A stretch of DNA of 64,000 nucleotides. Source: Mesorhizobium sp. WSM4306 (GTDB lineage: Bacteria > Pseudomonadota > Alphaproteobacteria > Rhizobiales > Rhizobiaceae). The notes beneath the pieces are model-generated. The model saw only the letters and a program-made list of their open reading frames with translations, made no database searches and was not told the DNA's origin. The stretch lies in the NCBI RefSeq assembly GCF_007003975.1, contig NZ_VFTC01000019.1, positions 1 through 64,000 of the forward strand. The letters run 5' to 3'. The position numbers and the translations under genes are program-made. Below are positions 25,594 to 34,193 of this stretch, in pieces; the stretch's first letter is position 1, and every line of letters begins with the position of its first letter.

Positions 25594-26541
25594 TCACACC
25601 GTCCAGAAATAGCGGACGATGTGAAAGAACACCGGCGCGGCGAAGACCAGGCTGTCGGCGCGGTCCATCATGCCGCCATGGCCTTCAATGAGGTGGCCCC
25701 AGTCCTTGACGCCCTGGTCGCGCTTGATGGCCGACGCGACCAGACCGCCGAGAAATCCCATCAGGCAGGCAATGAAGGCGACGCCTGCCGCCGCCAGCGG
25801 CGAGAACGGCGTCAGGAACGACAGCAGCGCGCCGAGCAGGCTCGACGCCACCAGCCCGCCGACCAGCCCTTCCCAGGTCTTTGACGGCGAGACGGCGGGC
25901 GACAGCAGATGCCGGCCGAACAGCTTGCCGAAAATATACTGGAAGACGTCGCTGCCTTGCACGGTGATGATCAGGAAGGCGATGAGCAAGAGGTTGCGGC
26001 CTTCGAAACCGGGCACGTTCAGCGTCAGCAGCGCCGGCACGTGGCTGACGCAGTAGACCGAAATCATGACCGCCCATTGCTGCGCCGACACGCGCTCGAG
26101 GAAGCGCTCGGTGTCGCCGTTGAGCGCGGTGATCGCCGGCATCAAGAGGAAGCAGTAGACCGGAATGAAAATGGTGAAGAGCCCGTACCAGGCGGTCCAC
26201 ACCAGCCAGTACTGGTAGGGGATGATGATGCCGAACATTCCGAGCAGCACCCAGTGATCGCTGCGCCGGCTGTGCGTCAGCGTCACGAATTCGCGCAGCG
26301 CCGCAAATGAGATCAGCGCAAACAGGATGGTCATGCCGGTGCGGCCGAAGAAGAAGGCGACCGTGATCGCCACCACCATCACCCACCAGGCATTGATGCG
26401 CTGGTTGAGGTTGACGAGGGTCGAGGGCAGCGGCTTCGGCGCCCGCCACGACAGGATGCCGGCAACAGTGCTGGCCGTGGTCAGCACGCCGACCAGGCCA
26501 ACCAGCAGGATGACGGTTTCATGCATTGGCGGCAGTGTCAT
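25594..26541 (-). CDS. ynbB: CdsA-like phosphatidate cytidylyltransferase (YnbB-like)
   Basis: A 315-residue membrane protein with about 8 helices. SPSKTWEGLVGG and the C-terminal KDWGHLIEGHGGMMDRADSL are the CDP-diacylglycerol synthase signature (SxxKxxEG and GHGGxxDRxD). It would activate phosphatidic acid or a related lipid with CTP. It is the last gene of a lipid operon whose content matches E. coli ynbABCD plus plsC, so it is probably dedicated to that pathway and not the housekeeping CdsA. The start is uncertain between ATG 26541 and ATG 26526. Confidence 0.83.
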   Translation of the reverse strand: MTLPPMHETVILLVGLVGVLTTASTVAGILSWRAPKPLPSTLVNLNQRINAWWVMVVAITVAFFFGRTGMTILFALISFAALREFVTLTHSRRSDHWVLLGMFGIIIPYQYWLVWTAWYGLFTIFIPVYCFLLMPAITALNGDTERFLERVSAQQWAVMISVYCVSHVPALLTLNVPGFEGRNLLLIAFLIITVQGSDVFQYIFGKLFGRHLLSPAVSPSKTWEGLVGGLVASSLLGALLSFLTPFSPLAAAGVAFIACLMGFLGGLVASAIKRDQGVKDWGHLIEGHGGMMDRADSLVFAAPVFFHIVRYFWTV

Positions 26542-26560
26542 GCGACGTCTCTGTCCATGG

Positions 26561-27229
26561 CTAGTCGTCACGATCCGGGCGCGGGTCGAGCGACAGCAAT
26601 GTCTGGCGCGCGCGCTCAAGGAAGGCGCGCCGCTCTTCGCCCGGCGCGATCGCCACCGGCGGACCGAAGACGACGCGGCACAGAAGCGGCACCGGCAGGA
26701 ACTGGCCCTTGGGCAACACGCGCGACATGTTCTCGATCCAGCATGGGATGAGTTCGACATCCGGCCGCGCCATCGACAGATTGTAGAGACCGGAGCGGAA
26801 CGGCAGCAATTCCGCATCGGTCGTGTTGCGAGTGCCCTCAGGAAACAGGATCAGCGAATGTCCCTGGTCGAGCACCGACAGCATGATCGAGATCGGGTGC
26901 TGCGTTTCGTCGGTCCACTGCCGGTGGATGAGAACGGACGACAACATGTCCTCGGCAATGAAGCGGCGCAGCCGCGACTTGCCCCAATACTCGGCCGCCG
27001 CGATCGCATGGGTGCGGGCGCGCACCTTTTCGCTGAGGCAGGCCGACAAAAGGATGAAGTCGCCATGGCTGGCGTGGTTGGCGAAGTAGATGCGCTGCCG
27101 CTCCGACGGCTGGCTGCCGTTCCAGATTGGCCGCACGCCGGTCACCACCCAGGCCGCCGCCGAGAGGCCGACCGAGGTCACCGTCTGCAGCAAGGTGAAG
27201 GTGTTGGCGCGCAGGTGAAGTTTTGTCAT
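26561..27229 (-). CDS. 1-acylglycerol-3-phosphate acyltransferase (PlsC-like)
   Basis: A 222-residue acyltransferase with the HX4D catalytic motif NHASHGD (His52, Asp57) and the phosphate-binding FPEGTR (129-134). One N-terminal hydrophobic segment anchors it to the inner membrane. It would make or remodel phosphatidic acid for the adjacent CdsA-like enzyme, 19 bases downstream. ATG 27229 lies 4 bases after the previous gene's stop. Acyl-donor preference is unknown. Confidence 0.85.
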   Translation of the reverse strand: MTKLHLRANTFTLLQTVTSVGLSAAAWVVTGVRPIWNGSQPSERQRIYFANHASHGDFILLSACLSEKVRARTHAIAAAEYWGKSRLRRFIAEDMLSSVLIHRQWTDETQHPISIMLSVLDQGHSLILFPEGTRNTTDAELLPFRSGLYNLSMARPDVELIPCWIENMSRVLPKGQFLPVPLLCRVVFGPPVAIAPGEERRAFLERARQTLLSLDPRPDRDD

Positions 27230-27233
27230 GGGC

Positions 27234-27668
27234 TCAAACAAACGCTGCGAAAAGGGATGCCGCCGCAAACACGGCGAGCGCCATGCGCTGTCTTGTCAGC
27301 AGGCGTCGCGTGCCTGCCATGCGATGATCGAGCGAGCGGCCGCCGGCAGGGGTGGGCTTCAGGCGCATGCGCGCCAGCACATCGTCGACCACGGCACCGC
27401 CGGCGGCCTCGCTGGCGTGGCTGGCCATCAGCCGAAACAGCAGCGCGTCGAACAAAAGCAACGCCGAAAGGGCCAGCGTGCTCACGGCACTCGCCGCCGC
27501 GACCAGCCAGCCCGCCGCCGACAGCGCGGTCGTCTGCGGTCCGGTCACCAGGCCGATGACCGGCGCCGCCATCACGGCGCCCACTACCAGCAGGATTGGC
27601 CAAACCGCCTGCACCATCAGCGCGGCGGCGAAAGCCTCTGCCTTGTCGCGATAGGCCTCGTCGTTCAT
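27234..27668 (-). CDS. Small membrane protein of the lipid operon
   Basis: A 144-residue protein with two long hydrophobic segments in the first half (residues about 17-45 and 50-75), a polar middle and a final hydrophobic segment at the C-terminus. I recognise no family. It lies 10 bases after the PAP2-phosphatase gene and 4 bases before the plsC-like gene, so it is co-transcribed and perhaps a partner or scaffold for those enzymes. Confidence 0.7.
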   Translation of the reverse strand: MNDEAYRDKAEAFAAALMVQAVWPILLVVGAVMAAPVIGLVTGPQTTALSAAGWLVAAASAVSTLALSALLLFDALLFRLMASHASEAAGGAVVDDVLARMRLKPTPAGGRSLDHRMAGTRRLLTRQRMALAVFAAASLFAAFV

Positions 27669-27678
27669 GCCGGCCCAC

Positions 27679-29025
27679 TCATGTCGGTTCTTCCAGCCCG
27701 CTGTGGAGATGCACGGGCCGGCCCGATGCAGCGAGCTTTTTGCGCGCCTGTGCGGCTGTGTGCGAGCGCCCGGTCACAACCAGCCAGTCGGCGATTATTG
27801 CCGCACTGCGCTGGAAGCCGAGGGCGCAGCAGACCAGCACGGTGCCACGCCGGCGCGCCAGTTCGGTCGCCGCCACCGCCCGCTCCAGCCTGTCATGCGG
27901 CGGCGCCACGAGGTCGAGCATGGCATAGCTGATCCAGCGGCAGGTCACGCCGCCAGGTCGTTCCAGTTCGCCGGCAAGGTCGATGACGGTGCCGAAGCGA
28001 TTGGCCTCCTCCGCGCTTGGAAACCGGCCGAAGAAGACACCGTCGGTGATCTCCGCTTGTGGCGCCAGCTCGCGGGTCCATGCCCACACATTGATTCTGG
28101 CGCCGAGCCGGTAGGGCAGGAGCAGGATGCGGCTGGCCAGCGAGACGCTGCCGTCGGCTGCCTTCTGGAACACTTTTGCATCGGCTCCGGCATAGGCGAA
28201 GGCGACGATGCCCAGCGCCAGCGCCGGCCACAACAGGATGAGAAAATCAGCGGAGACGAATGCCCCGGCAGCAGCGCCGGCCAGGGCAAGCGCCGCGCCC
28301 AGCGCATAATATCCCGCCAGCCGCCGCGCGTTCGGGTCGGTGGCCGGGCGAAAGCTCCAGAAAGGCAGTTCGCCCTTGGCCGGAAACAGCCACAGGGCAA
28401 ACAGGCCGAGCAGCGCACCGGTCGGAATGTCGATGAAATGATGCTGCCTGGTCGTCAACACCGACGCGGCGATCAGAACGCACCAGACATGCCAGACGGG
28501 TCCGAGAGTGGCGCCGAGACGGTGGCGTACCAGAACGTGACGCCAGTGATCCCAGATGATCACCAGGAGTGCGATGTGCAGGGATGGCGCCTGGTTGAAC
28601 GGCTTGTCGAAACCGCCCAGCACCGCAAACAGGAACCCGGGCAGGCCGGTGGTTTCCGGCCGCACGAAGGTGGCCGTCAGCGGAAACGCGATAAAGCAGG
28701 AGACGGCAATGATCTGCGCCGTCAGATAGCGGCCGGCGAGCCGGTCGACGCCGCGCCTGGTGGTGTTGAGCAGCAGCGACAGGCCATAGAACAGATTGAT
28801 CGACCAGTAGGGCACGATCGTCCAGGCGACGAACGGGATGGCGTGTTCCCAGGCAAAGACGATGCTGCCGACATGGTCGCGCCGCGACGCCAGCCAATTG
28901 GCAAAGCCATAGGTCGAGTAGAACAACGGGGCGAGCAGCGCCAGCCAAAGGGCAGCCCTCAGCACGATACCGGAATACGGTTCCCGCGGCGGAGCGGGGG
29001 CAGGGGCGGTGACAAGTGCGGCCAT
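27679..29025 (-). CDS. ynbD: PAP2 phosphatase fused to dual-specificity phosphatase (YnbD-like)
   Basis: A 448-residue fusion. Residues 1-300 are membrane helices carrying a PAP2/lipid phosphatase-type motif (NQAPSLHIALL, 145-155, and HHFIDIPTG, 195-203). Residues about 330-448 are a cysteine phosphatase domain with the CX5R loop Cys400-ALGFQ-Arg406. This combination is that of E. coli YnbD and inositol-phosphorylceramide-synthase-like proteins. It may transfer or remove a head-group phosphate, with the second domain acting on the released product in the cytoplasm. It starts 4 bases after the upstream gene's stop. Confidence 0.85.
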   Translation of the reverse strand: MAALVTAPAPAPPREPYSGIVLRAALWLALLAPLFYSTYGFANWLASRRDHVGSIVFAWEHAIPFVAWTIVPYWSINLFYGLSLLLNTTRRGVDRLAGRYLTAQIIAVSCFIAFPLTATFVRPETTGLPGFLFAVLGGFDKPFNQAPSLHIALLVIIWDHWRHVLVRHRLGATLGPVWHVWCVLIAASVLTTRQHHFIDIPTGALLGLFALWLFPAKGELPFWSFRPATDPNARRLAGYYALGAALALAGAAAGAFVSADFLILLWPALALGIVAFAYAGADAKVFQKAADGSVSLASRILLLPYRLGARINVWAWTRELAPQAEITDGVFFGRFPSAEEANRFGTVIDLAGELERPGGVTCRWISYAMLDLVAPPHDRLERAVAATELARRRGTVLVCCALGFQRSAAIIADWLVVTGRSHTAAQARKKLAASGRPVHLHSGLEEPT

Positions 29026-29029
29026 GGCC

Positions 29030-30814
29030 TCAGACGCGCCGTGCGACCGAAACGGTGAAGATGCCCCATCGGTCGATGCGCTGGTCGATCTTCTCGAAAC
29101 CGGCCGCCGTTACCAACTGGTCCATCTCGCCTTGCGTGCGCCGCCGCATAACCCAGGCCTGGCCGCCGCGATGCGAGGTCAGGCTGCGCGCGATCATCTC
29201 CAGCTGCGGATGCCAGGGCTGGTTGGTGTAGATGAGCAGGCTGCCGGGCTGCATGGCGCTGGCTAGGCCACCGAGCGAGCGGGAAATCATCGTATTGTCG
29301 GCGAACAATTCGTAGAGCCCGGAGACGATGGCGAGATCCGGCGCCGGCTTTTGCCCGGCCAGCATCTCGGCATCGAAGGCGTCGGCCTGGCGGAACGTGA
29401 CGCTGGTCGGCAGATGCCGGTCGGCGATCAGCTTCGAGCCCAGTCCGACATTGATCTCGGAATAATCCTGCAGCCGTACGCTTGCCGGCGGTTCGACGCA
29501 TTTGGCGACGGCATCGAGCACATAGCGGCCATGGCCGGCGGCGATGTCGACGATGTTGACTGGACGTCCGGCCGCCTTGAGCGCAGCGACAGCGTTGCCG
29601 ATCAGCTCTTCCAGATGCAGCTTGCGCTGGCGGATGCCGCGCCAGCCGATGGCGTCGAGGAAGGTGCGGTCGATCATGCGGCCGACGAAGCCGGTGCCAC
29701 GCGCCTCGTTCTCATAGACATAGTCGAGCGTCGAGCCGGAATCGAAGCCGGTGGCAATGCCCGTCTTCATGCCCGAGGACAGCCAGGCGCCCATGCCGAT
29801 CGAGGCGCGACTCATCGCCCAATAGATTCCTTTCGGCGACAGCAGCGACAGCGGTGAGGCCAGCCTGTCGGCCTCGTCGCGTGTGTAGCCGGCGCGATCG
29901 GCCTGCAGCAGCTCGACCTTCTTTTCCGGCGCGGCGAACTGCTTTTCCAGAAACGGCCGGATCAGGTCGAGCGCCTGGCGGCGATCGCGTTCGCCCAGCG
30001 TATCGTGGAAAAAGCCGGGCAGCACATGCCGCTCCTTGGCGCTGCTGCCGAGATTGACGAAGAATTCGTGCTGCGGTGCATGCCGCACCACCCAGTCGCT
30101 GCCCGAGATCAGCAATTGCGTCGGCACGGTGATGGCGCGGGCGTCTGAGACGATGCGGGCGGCATGGTCATAAAGTTCGACCAGGATGTTGGAAGCGATC
30201 GGCCGCGTGATCAGCGGATCGGCATCGAAGGAAGCGATGCGCTCGGCATCATGCGTCAGGAACTTCGCCTTGACGTAGGAATTGACGAAGAAGCGGCCCT
30301 TCAGTTTCTGCCACAGAGCAATGCCCTCCTTGGCGAAGGGCACGTAGAGCTTGACCGAAAAGGCCGGCGAGGCAACCACCAGTGCACGGATGTCGGGTGC
30401 ATAATCATGCACCCAGGCGGCGGCGAGCACCGCGCCGAAGGATTGCGCGATCAGCGCGACATCGCGCTGGCCAAAGCCGTCCTTGCCGATCTCGCGCACC
30501 AGGCAGTCGATGTCGCGCACCAGCGCGGCAAAGGACGGCGCATAGCCTCGCTCGCCGGCCGAGCGGCCATTGCCGCGCGCGTCCCAGGCGTAGAAGGCAT
30601 GGTCGGGCATGGCCAGTTCGTCGACCAGATGCGCCATGCGGCCGCCATGCTCATGGCCGCGATGGAACAGAAGGATCGCGCCTTTGGGCGTCTGCCCGGC
30701 CGCCGGCCAGTAGCGGTAGAAGATCTCGGTGCCGTCATGGCTTTTGAAGGTGCGCTCCTGCGCCACGCGTTCGAGACTTCCCGGTGCTGCAGCAGCGATG
30801 GTCTGGTGGATCAT
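29030..30814 (-). CDS. ynbC: Alpha/beta hydrolase fused to SAM methyltransferase (YnbC-like)
   Basis: A 594-residue bifunctional protein. Residues about 15-310 are an alpha/beta hydrolase of the monoacylglycerol-lipase type (ILLFHRGHEHGGR oxyanion region, nucleophile in AQSFGAV). Residues about 375-594 are a class I methyltransferase (VDIAAGHGRYVLDA). E. coli YnbC has the same fusion. ATG 30814 has GAGGG 5 bases upstream; the frame to 30853 is less likely. It follows the CDP-alcohol transferase gene by 38 bases. The substrates are unknown. Confidence 0.86.
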   Translation of the reverse strand: MIHQTIAAAAPGSLERVAQERTFKSHDGTEIFYRYWPAAGQTPKGAILLFHRGHEHGGRMAHLVDELAMPDHAFYAWDARGNGRSAGERGYAPSFAALVRDIDCLVREIGKDGFGQRDVALIAQSFGAVLAAAWVHDYAPDIRALVVASPAFSVKLYVPFAKEGIALWQKLKGRFFVNSYVKAKFLTHDAERIASFDADPLITRPIASNILVELYDHAARIVSDARAITVPTQLLISGSDWVVRHAPQHEFFVNLGSSAKERHVLPGFFHDTLGERDRRQALDLIRPFLEKQFAAPEKKVELLQADRAGYTRDEADRLASPLSLLSPKGIYWAMSRASIGMGAWLSSGMKTGIATGFDSGSTLDYVYENEARGTGFVGRMIDRTFLDAIGWRGIRQRKLHLEELIGNAVAALKAAGRPVNIVDIAAGHGRYVLDAVAKCVEPPASVRLQDYSEINVGLGSKLIADRHLPTSVTFRQADAFDAEMLAGQKPAPDLAIVSGLYELFADNTMISRSLGGLASAMQPGSLLIYTNQPWHPQLEMIARSLTSHRGGQAWVMRRRTQGEMDQLVTAAGFEKIDQRIDRWGIFTVSVARRV

Positions 30815-30852
30815 GGTTTCCCTCTGGCGGCCGGGTCCCTGACGCTTCGTCA

Positions 30853-31455
30853 TCAGGCGCCGCCCGCTCTAAGGCCGCTGCGTATCTGGTTGATGGCGGT
30901 TACGAGAGACAGTGTAGCCAAGACCGGAAACACAAAGGGCGCGATCGCTTCGACCCACAGGCCGCAAGCGATGAGGAAAGCAATGACCCCGAGCACCAAG
31001 GCCCGGTCGCTCTTGCCGAACGGTCCGGCATAGTTGCGCCCGCTGCCGGCGGCGACGCCGAGCACGCCGGCGAACTCGACAAGCATGGTGGCGATGGCGA
31101 AGACGACGACACCCCAGGCCGGGAACAGAGTGGCAAAGGCTAGGATCAGCGCCAGGTCGGAGACGACGTCGCAGAGCTCGTTGAGATACATGCCGAGTTT
31201 CGAAGCCTGCCCATGTTCCCTGGCAAGCATCCCGTCGATGGCGTTGAGTGCCATGCGCACGAACAGCACCACCGGCATCAAAAGGAAGATCAGGCGATGC
31301 TCGGCAAGCGCCGCGACGAGCACTCCAGTGGCGATGGAGAGCGCGGCTGCGAGAAGCGTGATCTGGTTGGCGGTGACGCCGGCGCCGGCCAGCCGGTCGG
31401 CCAACGGCCGCAGCCTGGCCTGAAAAGCCGGTTTCAGTGCATAGAGCGTAGGCAT
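30853..31455 (-). CDS. ynbA: CDP-alcohol phosphatidyltransferase (YnbA-like)
   Basis: A 200-residue, 6-helix membrane enzyme, first gene of the lipid operon. It would join a CDP-lipid to an alcohol. The catalytic motif reads N-x2-DG-x2-AR-x8-G-x3-N-x3-D (NAIDGMLAREHG..LGMYLNELCD), so the first and third of the four usual Asp are Asn. I recall this variant from relatives, so it is probably a subfamily trait. ATG 31455 has a GGGGGG run 7 bases upstream. Confidence 0.83.
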   Translation of the reverse strand: MPTLYALKPAFQARLRPLADRLAGAGVTANQITLLAAALSIATGVLVAALAEHRLIFLLMPVVLFVRMALNAIDGMLAREHGQASKLGMYLNELCDVVSDLALILAFATLFPAWGVVVFAIATMLVEFAGVLGVAAGSGRNYAGPFGKSDRALVLGVIAFLIACGLWVEAIAPFVFPVLATLSLVTAINQIRSGLRAGGA

Positions 31456-31599
31456 ATGCGATCCCCCCGACCGCGGCTCATGACAGTGTCGGTGAGATTG
31501 GTCAATCGCGGGGCGAGACGCAAGGGGCGGGGCCTCTTCACCGCAAACAGATGGCGGGCTCAAAGCCCGCCATCTCCATCAGTAATTCGTTCAGGGGCT

Positions 31600-32103
31600 T
31601 CAGTCGGCGTCGCCGGCTGAACCTTTGCCGCACTGGGCCAGCACCTTGCCGATGGCGGCACTCGATCCTGTCAGCGGAAAGCTGCTCTCGCCATATTTGT
31701 CAGCCGTAACCGTGACGTTGCCCTTGCCGCGCAGCAGGGCAAGCAGCGGGTCGGCAGCGCCGGACAGTTCCAGCGTGAAATAATTGTACATCGCCTCGAG
31801 CTGGAGCGTTTTTGTGACGCTCTTGTTGCCGGCCTTGAAGGTGAAGGACCCGCTGATGCCGGGCTCCAGCTGCTGGCCGGAGGGGCCAAGATCATAGCTC
31901 AGCACCGGCTTGTCGAAACAGACCAGCATCAGCTGCGCATCGGCCTTCGGCCCGCCGCACACCGAGGCCGTCAGCACGCTGCCGCCTTCGTCCTCCTCCA
32001 TCTTGGCGCTCCAGTTGCAGGGCGCGGCAAACACCGGCTGCGCTGCCTGCAGTGTGGCCGCCAGGGAACCGGCCATGATGAATTTTGCGAATCCGCTTTG
32101 CAT
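31600..32103 (-). CDS. Periplasmic protein of unknown function
   Basis: A 167-residue exported protein. The signal peptide (MQSGFAKFIMAGSLAATLQAA) is likely cleaved at VFA-A near 26. Three or four Cys follow (PCNW, SVCGG, LVCFD, LAQCG), compatible with disulphides. The rest alternates beta-like segments. ATG 32103 has a GGGGGG run just upstream. No family recognised; it stands 140 bases upstream of (and transcribed towards) the lipid operon but with its own gap. Confidence 0.68.
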   Translation of the reverse strand: MQSGFAKFIMAGSLAATLQAAQPVFAAPCNWSAKMEEDEGGSVLTASVCGGPKADAQLMLVCFDKPVLSYDLGPSGQQLEPGISGSFTFKAGNKSVTKTLQLEAMYNYFTLELSGAADPLLALLRGKGNVTVTADKYGESSFPLTGSSAAIGKVLAQCGKGSAGDAD

Positions 32104-32291
32104 AATTCCCCCCATCGAGCCTGTCACATCAAACGTCCCGTCCCGATCATACAGGGCAAACGAAGTTATGGTAGCAAAGAGATTGTGGGGCAGCGTATTG
32201 CCAGGGGCTTCAGACGCACCAGCTATTCACGCGCGGCCCGCCGGCCGGGCATCGGCCATGCGCCGGGCGACTTTAACGGAGGCACGAAACA

Positions 32292-32675
32292 ATGACAGAT
32301 GACGAAACCGCGATCCGACGGGTGGTCGATAGCTGGATGGCGGCAAGCAGGAAAGGCGACCTCGCAACCGTGCTCACATTGATGACGGACGACGTGATCT
32401 TCATGGTTCCGGGCAAGGAGCCGTTCGGCAAGGAGGCTTTTGCTGCCGCCTCCAGAGAGATGGACGATACAGGGATCGATGGCACGAGCGAGATCGTGGA
32501 ACTCAAGGTGCTTGGCGATTGGGCCTACATCCGCAATCGCATCGACATGACGGCCACTCCGCCTGGTGGGGAGGCGGTCCGCCGGTCGGGATATACACTT
32601 ACGCTTTTGCACAGGGAGGCTGACGGTCGCTGGCGCCTTGCGCGCGACGCGAACCTTTTGACGACGCGAAACTAG
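32292..32675 (+). CDS. SnoaL/NTF2-like protein (SgcJ/YybH type)
   Basis: A 127-residue NTF2-fold protein. DETAIRRVVDSWMAASRKGDLATVLTLM followed by DDVIFMVPGKEPFGKEAF and the C-terminal GRWRLARDANLL are typical of the SgcJ/EcaC and YybH groups. These are small binding or isomerase folds with many uses; the ligand is unknown. A GGAGG lies 9 bases upstream of the ATG. Confidence 0.8.
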   Translation: MTDDETAIRRVVDSWMAASRKGDLATVLTLMTDDVIFMVPGKEPFGKEAFAAASREMDDTGIDGTSEIVELKVLGDWAYIRNRIDMTATPPGGEAVRRSGYTLTLLHREADGRWRLARDANLLTTRN

Positions 32676-32825
32676 AGCTTCCGATCAGCCCACGAGCGCA
32701 GGGCGCTGGCGCCGGGACTACCAATCCCTCATGTGAAGGAGGTTCAGCCGTATTCGCCAATCGCCAGGCACGCCTCATGGACTTCGCCAAAATACAACCC
32801 ATATTGAAGTCATGGAGCTTTGAGC

Positions 32826-34193
32826 GTGATCTTCGCGCGGGTGGCCTTTTTTGCCGCGGCCTTTGTTATCGCGGCTATCGTTTCTCCCTTCTCCTCGGCC
32901 GGGAGCGAGAAGGTTGCGTTGAGCGTCGCCATCGACGGCGCCATCGGGCCGGCAAGCACTAGGCAGCTCGAGGAGGCGCTTGATGTCGCCGCCAAGCGGG
33001 ACGCCGAGGTCCTCATCCTTCAGCTCGACACACCTGGCGGGCTGGTCACCTCAATGCGCGAGATGATCGCCGACATCCTCGCGTCGCCCGTGCCTGTCAT
33101 CGGCTATGTCGCGCCGGCCGGCGGCCACGCGGCGAGCGCTGGCACCTATATCCTCTACGCTACCCATGTCGCGGCAATGGCGCCCGGCACCAATCTGGGC
33201 GCCGCGACGCCGGTCGAGCTCGGCGGGCTGCCGTCGCTTCCGGGCGGCGAGAAGGAAAAGGACGACAAGGGCACTGGGCCGCCGGCCGCCGACGCGATGA
33301 TGACCAAGGTGACCAATGACGCAGTCGCCCTGATCCGCTCGCTCGCTGAACTGCGCAGCCGCAACGGCGACTGGGGCGAGAAGGCGGTGCGCGAGGCCGC
33401 GAGCCTGTCGGCCAATGCCGCCTTGCACGAGCATGTCATCGACTTCGTCGCCCGCGACACCACAGAGCTCTTGCAACTCGCCGACGGGCGCACCGTCGAG
33501 GTAGCCGGAGCCAAGCGGGTGCTGGCGACGAAAGGCCTGCCGGTCGAGACGCTGGAGCCCGGCTGGTTCATCCGGCTGCTTGCCGTCATCACCGACCCCA
33601 ACACCGCCGTCATCCTGATGCTGGTCGGCATCTACGGCATCATCTTCGAATTCACCAGCCCCGGCGCGGTGGCGCCCGGCGTCATCGGCACCGTCTGCCT
33701 GGTACTCGGCCTCTATGCGCTGAACCTCCTGCCCATCAACTATACCGGCCTTGCGCTGATGCTGCTCGGCATCGCCTTCCTCGTCGTCGAGGCCTTCAAC
33801 CCCACGGTCGTGCTCGGGCTGGGCGGCGTCGGTACTTTCCTGCTCGGCGCCGCCATGCTGCTGAGAATCGAGGGCCCGGGCTTTGCCATGTCATGGGCCA
33901 TCATCGGCCCCGCTGCGGCGCTGACGCTGGGGCTGGCGCTGCTGACCGGCACCTATGTCTGGGCGGCGCGCAAGAACCCGCCGCGTGTCGGCGGCGAGGC
34001 CATGCGCGGCCAACCCGCCGAGATCCTCGACTGGCAGGGCGGTGAGGGCCATGTGCTGGCCTTGGGCGAGCGCTGGCGGGCGAAGGCCGACGGACCCGTC
34101 GCGCCGGGCGACAGCGTCGAGGTGACCGATGTCAATGACCTCGTGCTGACGGTCAGGCGCCACGAAGCGGGAGTCAATGGAGCAAGACAATGA
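32826..34193 (+). CDS. nfeD: NfeD-family membrane serine protease
   Basis: A 455-residue protein with an N-terminal signal/anchor, a ClpP-like protease domain (LQLDTPGGLVTSMREMI; nucleophile Ser in AASAGTY), about 4 helices (residues 255-385) and a C-terminal OB-fold (RGQPAEILDWQGGEGHVLALGERWRA). In archaea such proteases cleave stomatin partners; the rhizobial name comes from nodulation efficiency. It overlaps the slipin gene (ATGA), the conserved pairing. I prefer GTG 32826 (GGAG 8 bases upstream) over TTG 32820. Confidence 0.87.
   Translation: MIFARVAFFAAAFVIAAIVSPFSSAGSEKVALSVAIDGAIGPASTRQLEEALDVAAKRDAEVLILQLDTPGGLVTSMREMIADILASPVPVIGYVAPAGGHAASAGTYILYATHVAAMAPGTNLGAATPVELGGLPSLPGGEKEKDDKGTGPPAADAMMTKVTNDAVALIRSLAELRSRNGDWGEKAVREAASLSANAALHEHVIDFVARDTTELLQLADGRTVEVAGAKRVLATKGLPVETLEPGWFIRLLAVITDPNTAVILMLVGIYGIIFEFTSPGAVAPGVIGTVCLVLGLYALNLLPINYTGLALMLLGIAFLVVEAFNPTVVLGLGGVGTFLLGAAMLLRIEGPGFAMSWAIIGPAAALTLGLALLTGTYVWAARKNPPRVGGEAMRGQPAEILDWQGGEGHVLALGERWRAKADGPVAPGDSVEVTDVNDLVLTVRRHEAGVNGARQ

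Noticed and set aside
27667..29058. 463-residue plus-strand frame over the PAP2 phosphatase
   Set aside because: Low-complexity Arg/Gln/Gly composition and no ribosome site; shadow of the real minus-strand gene.
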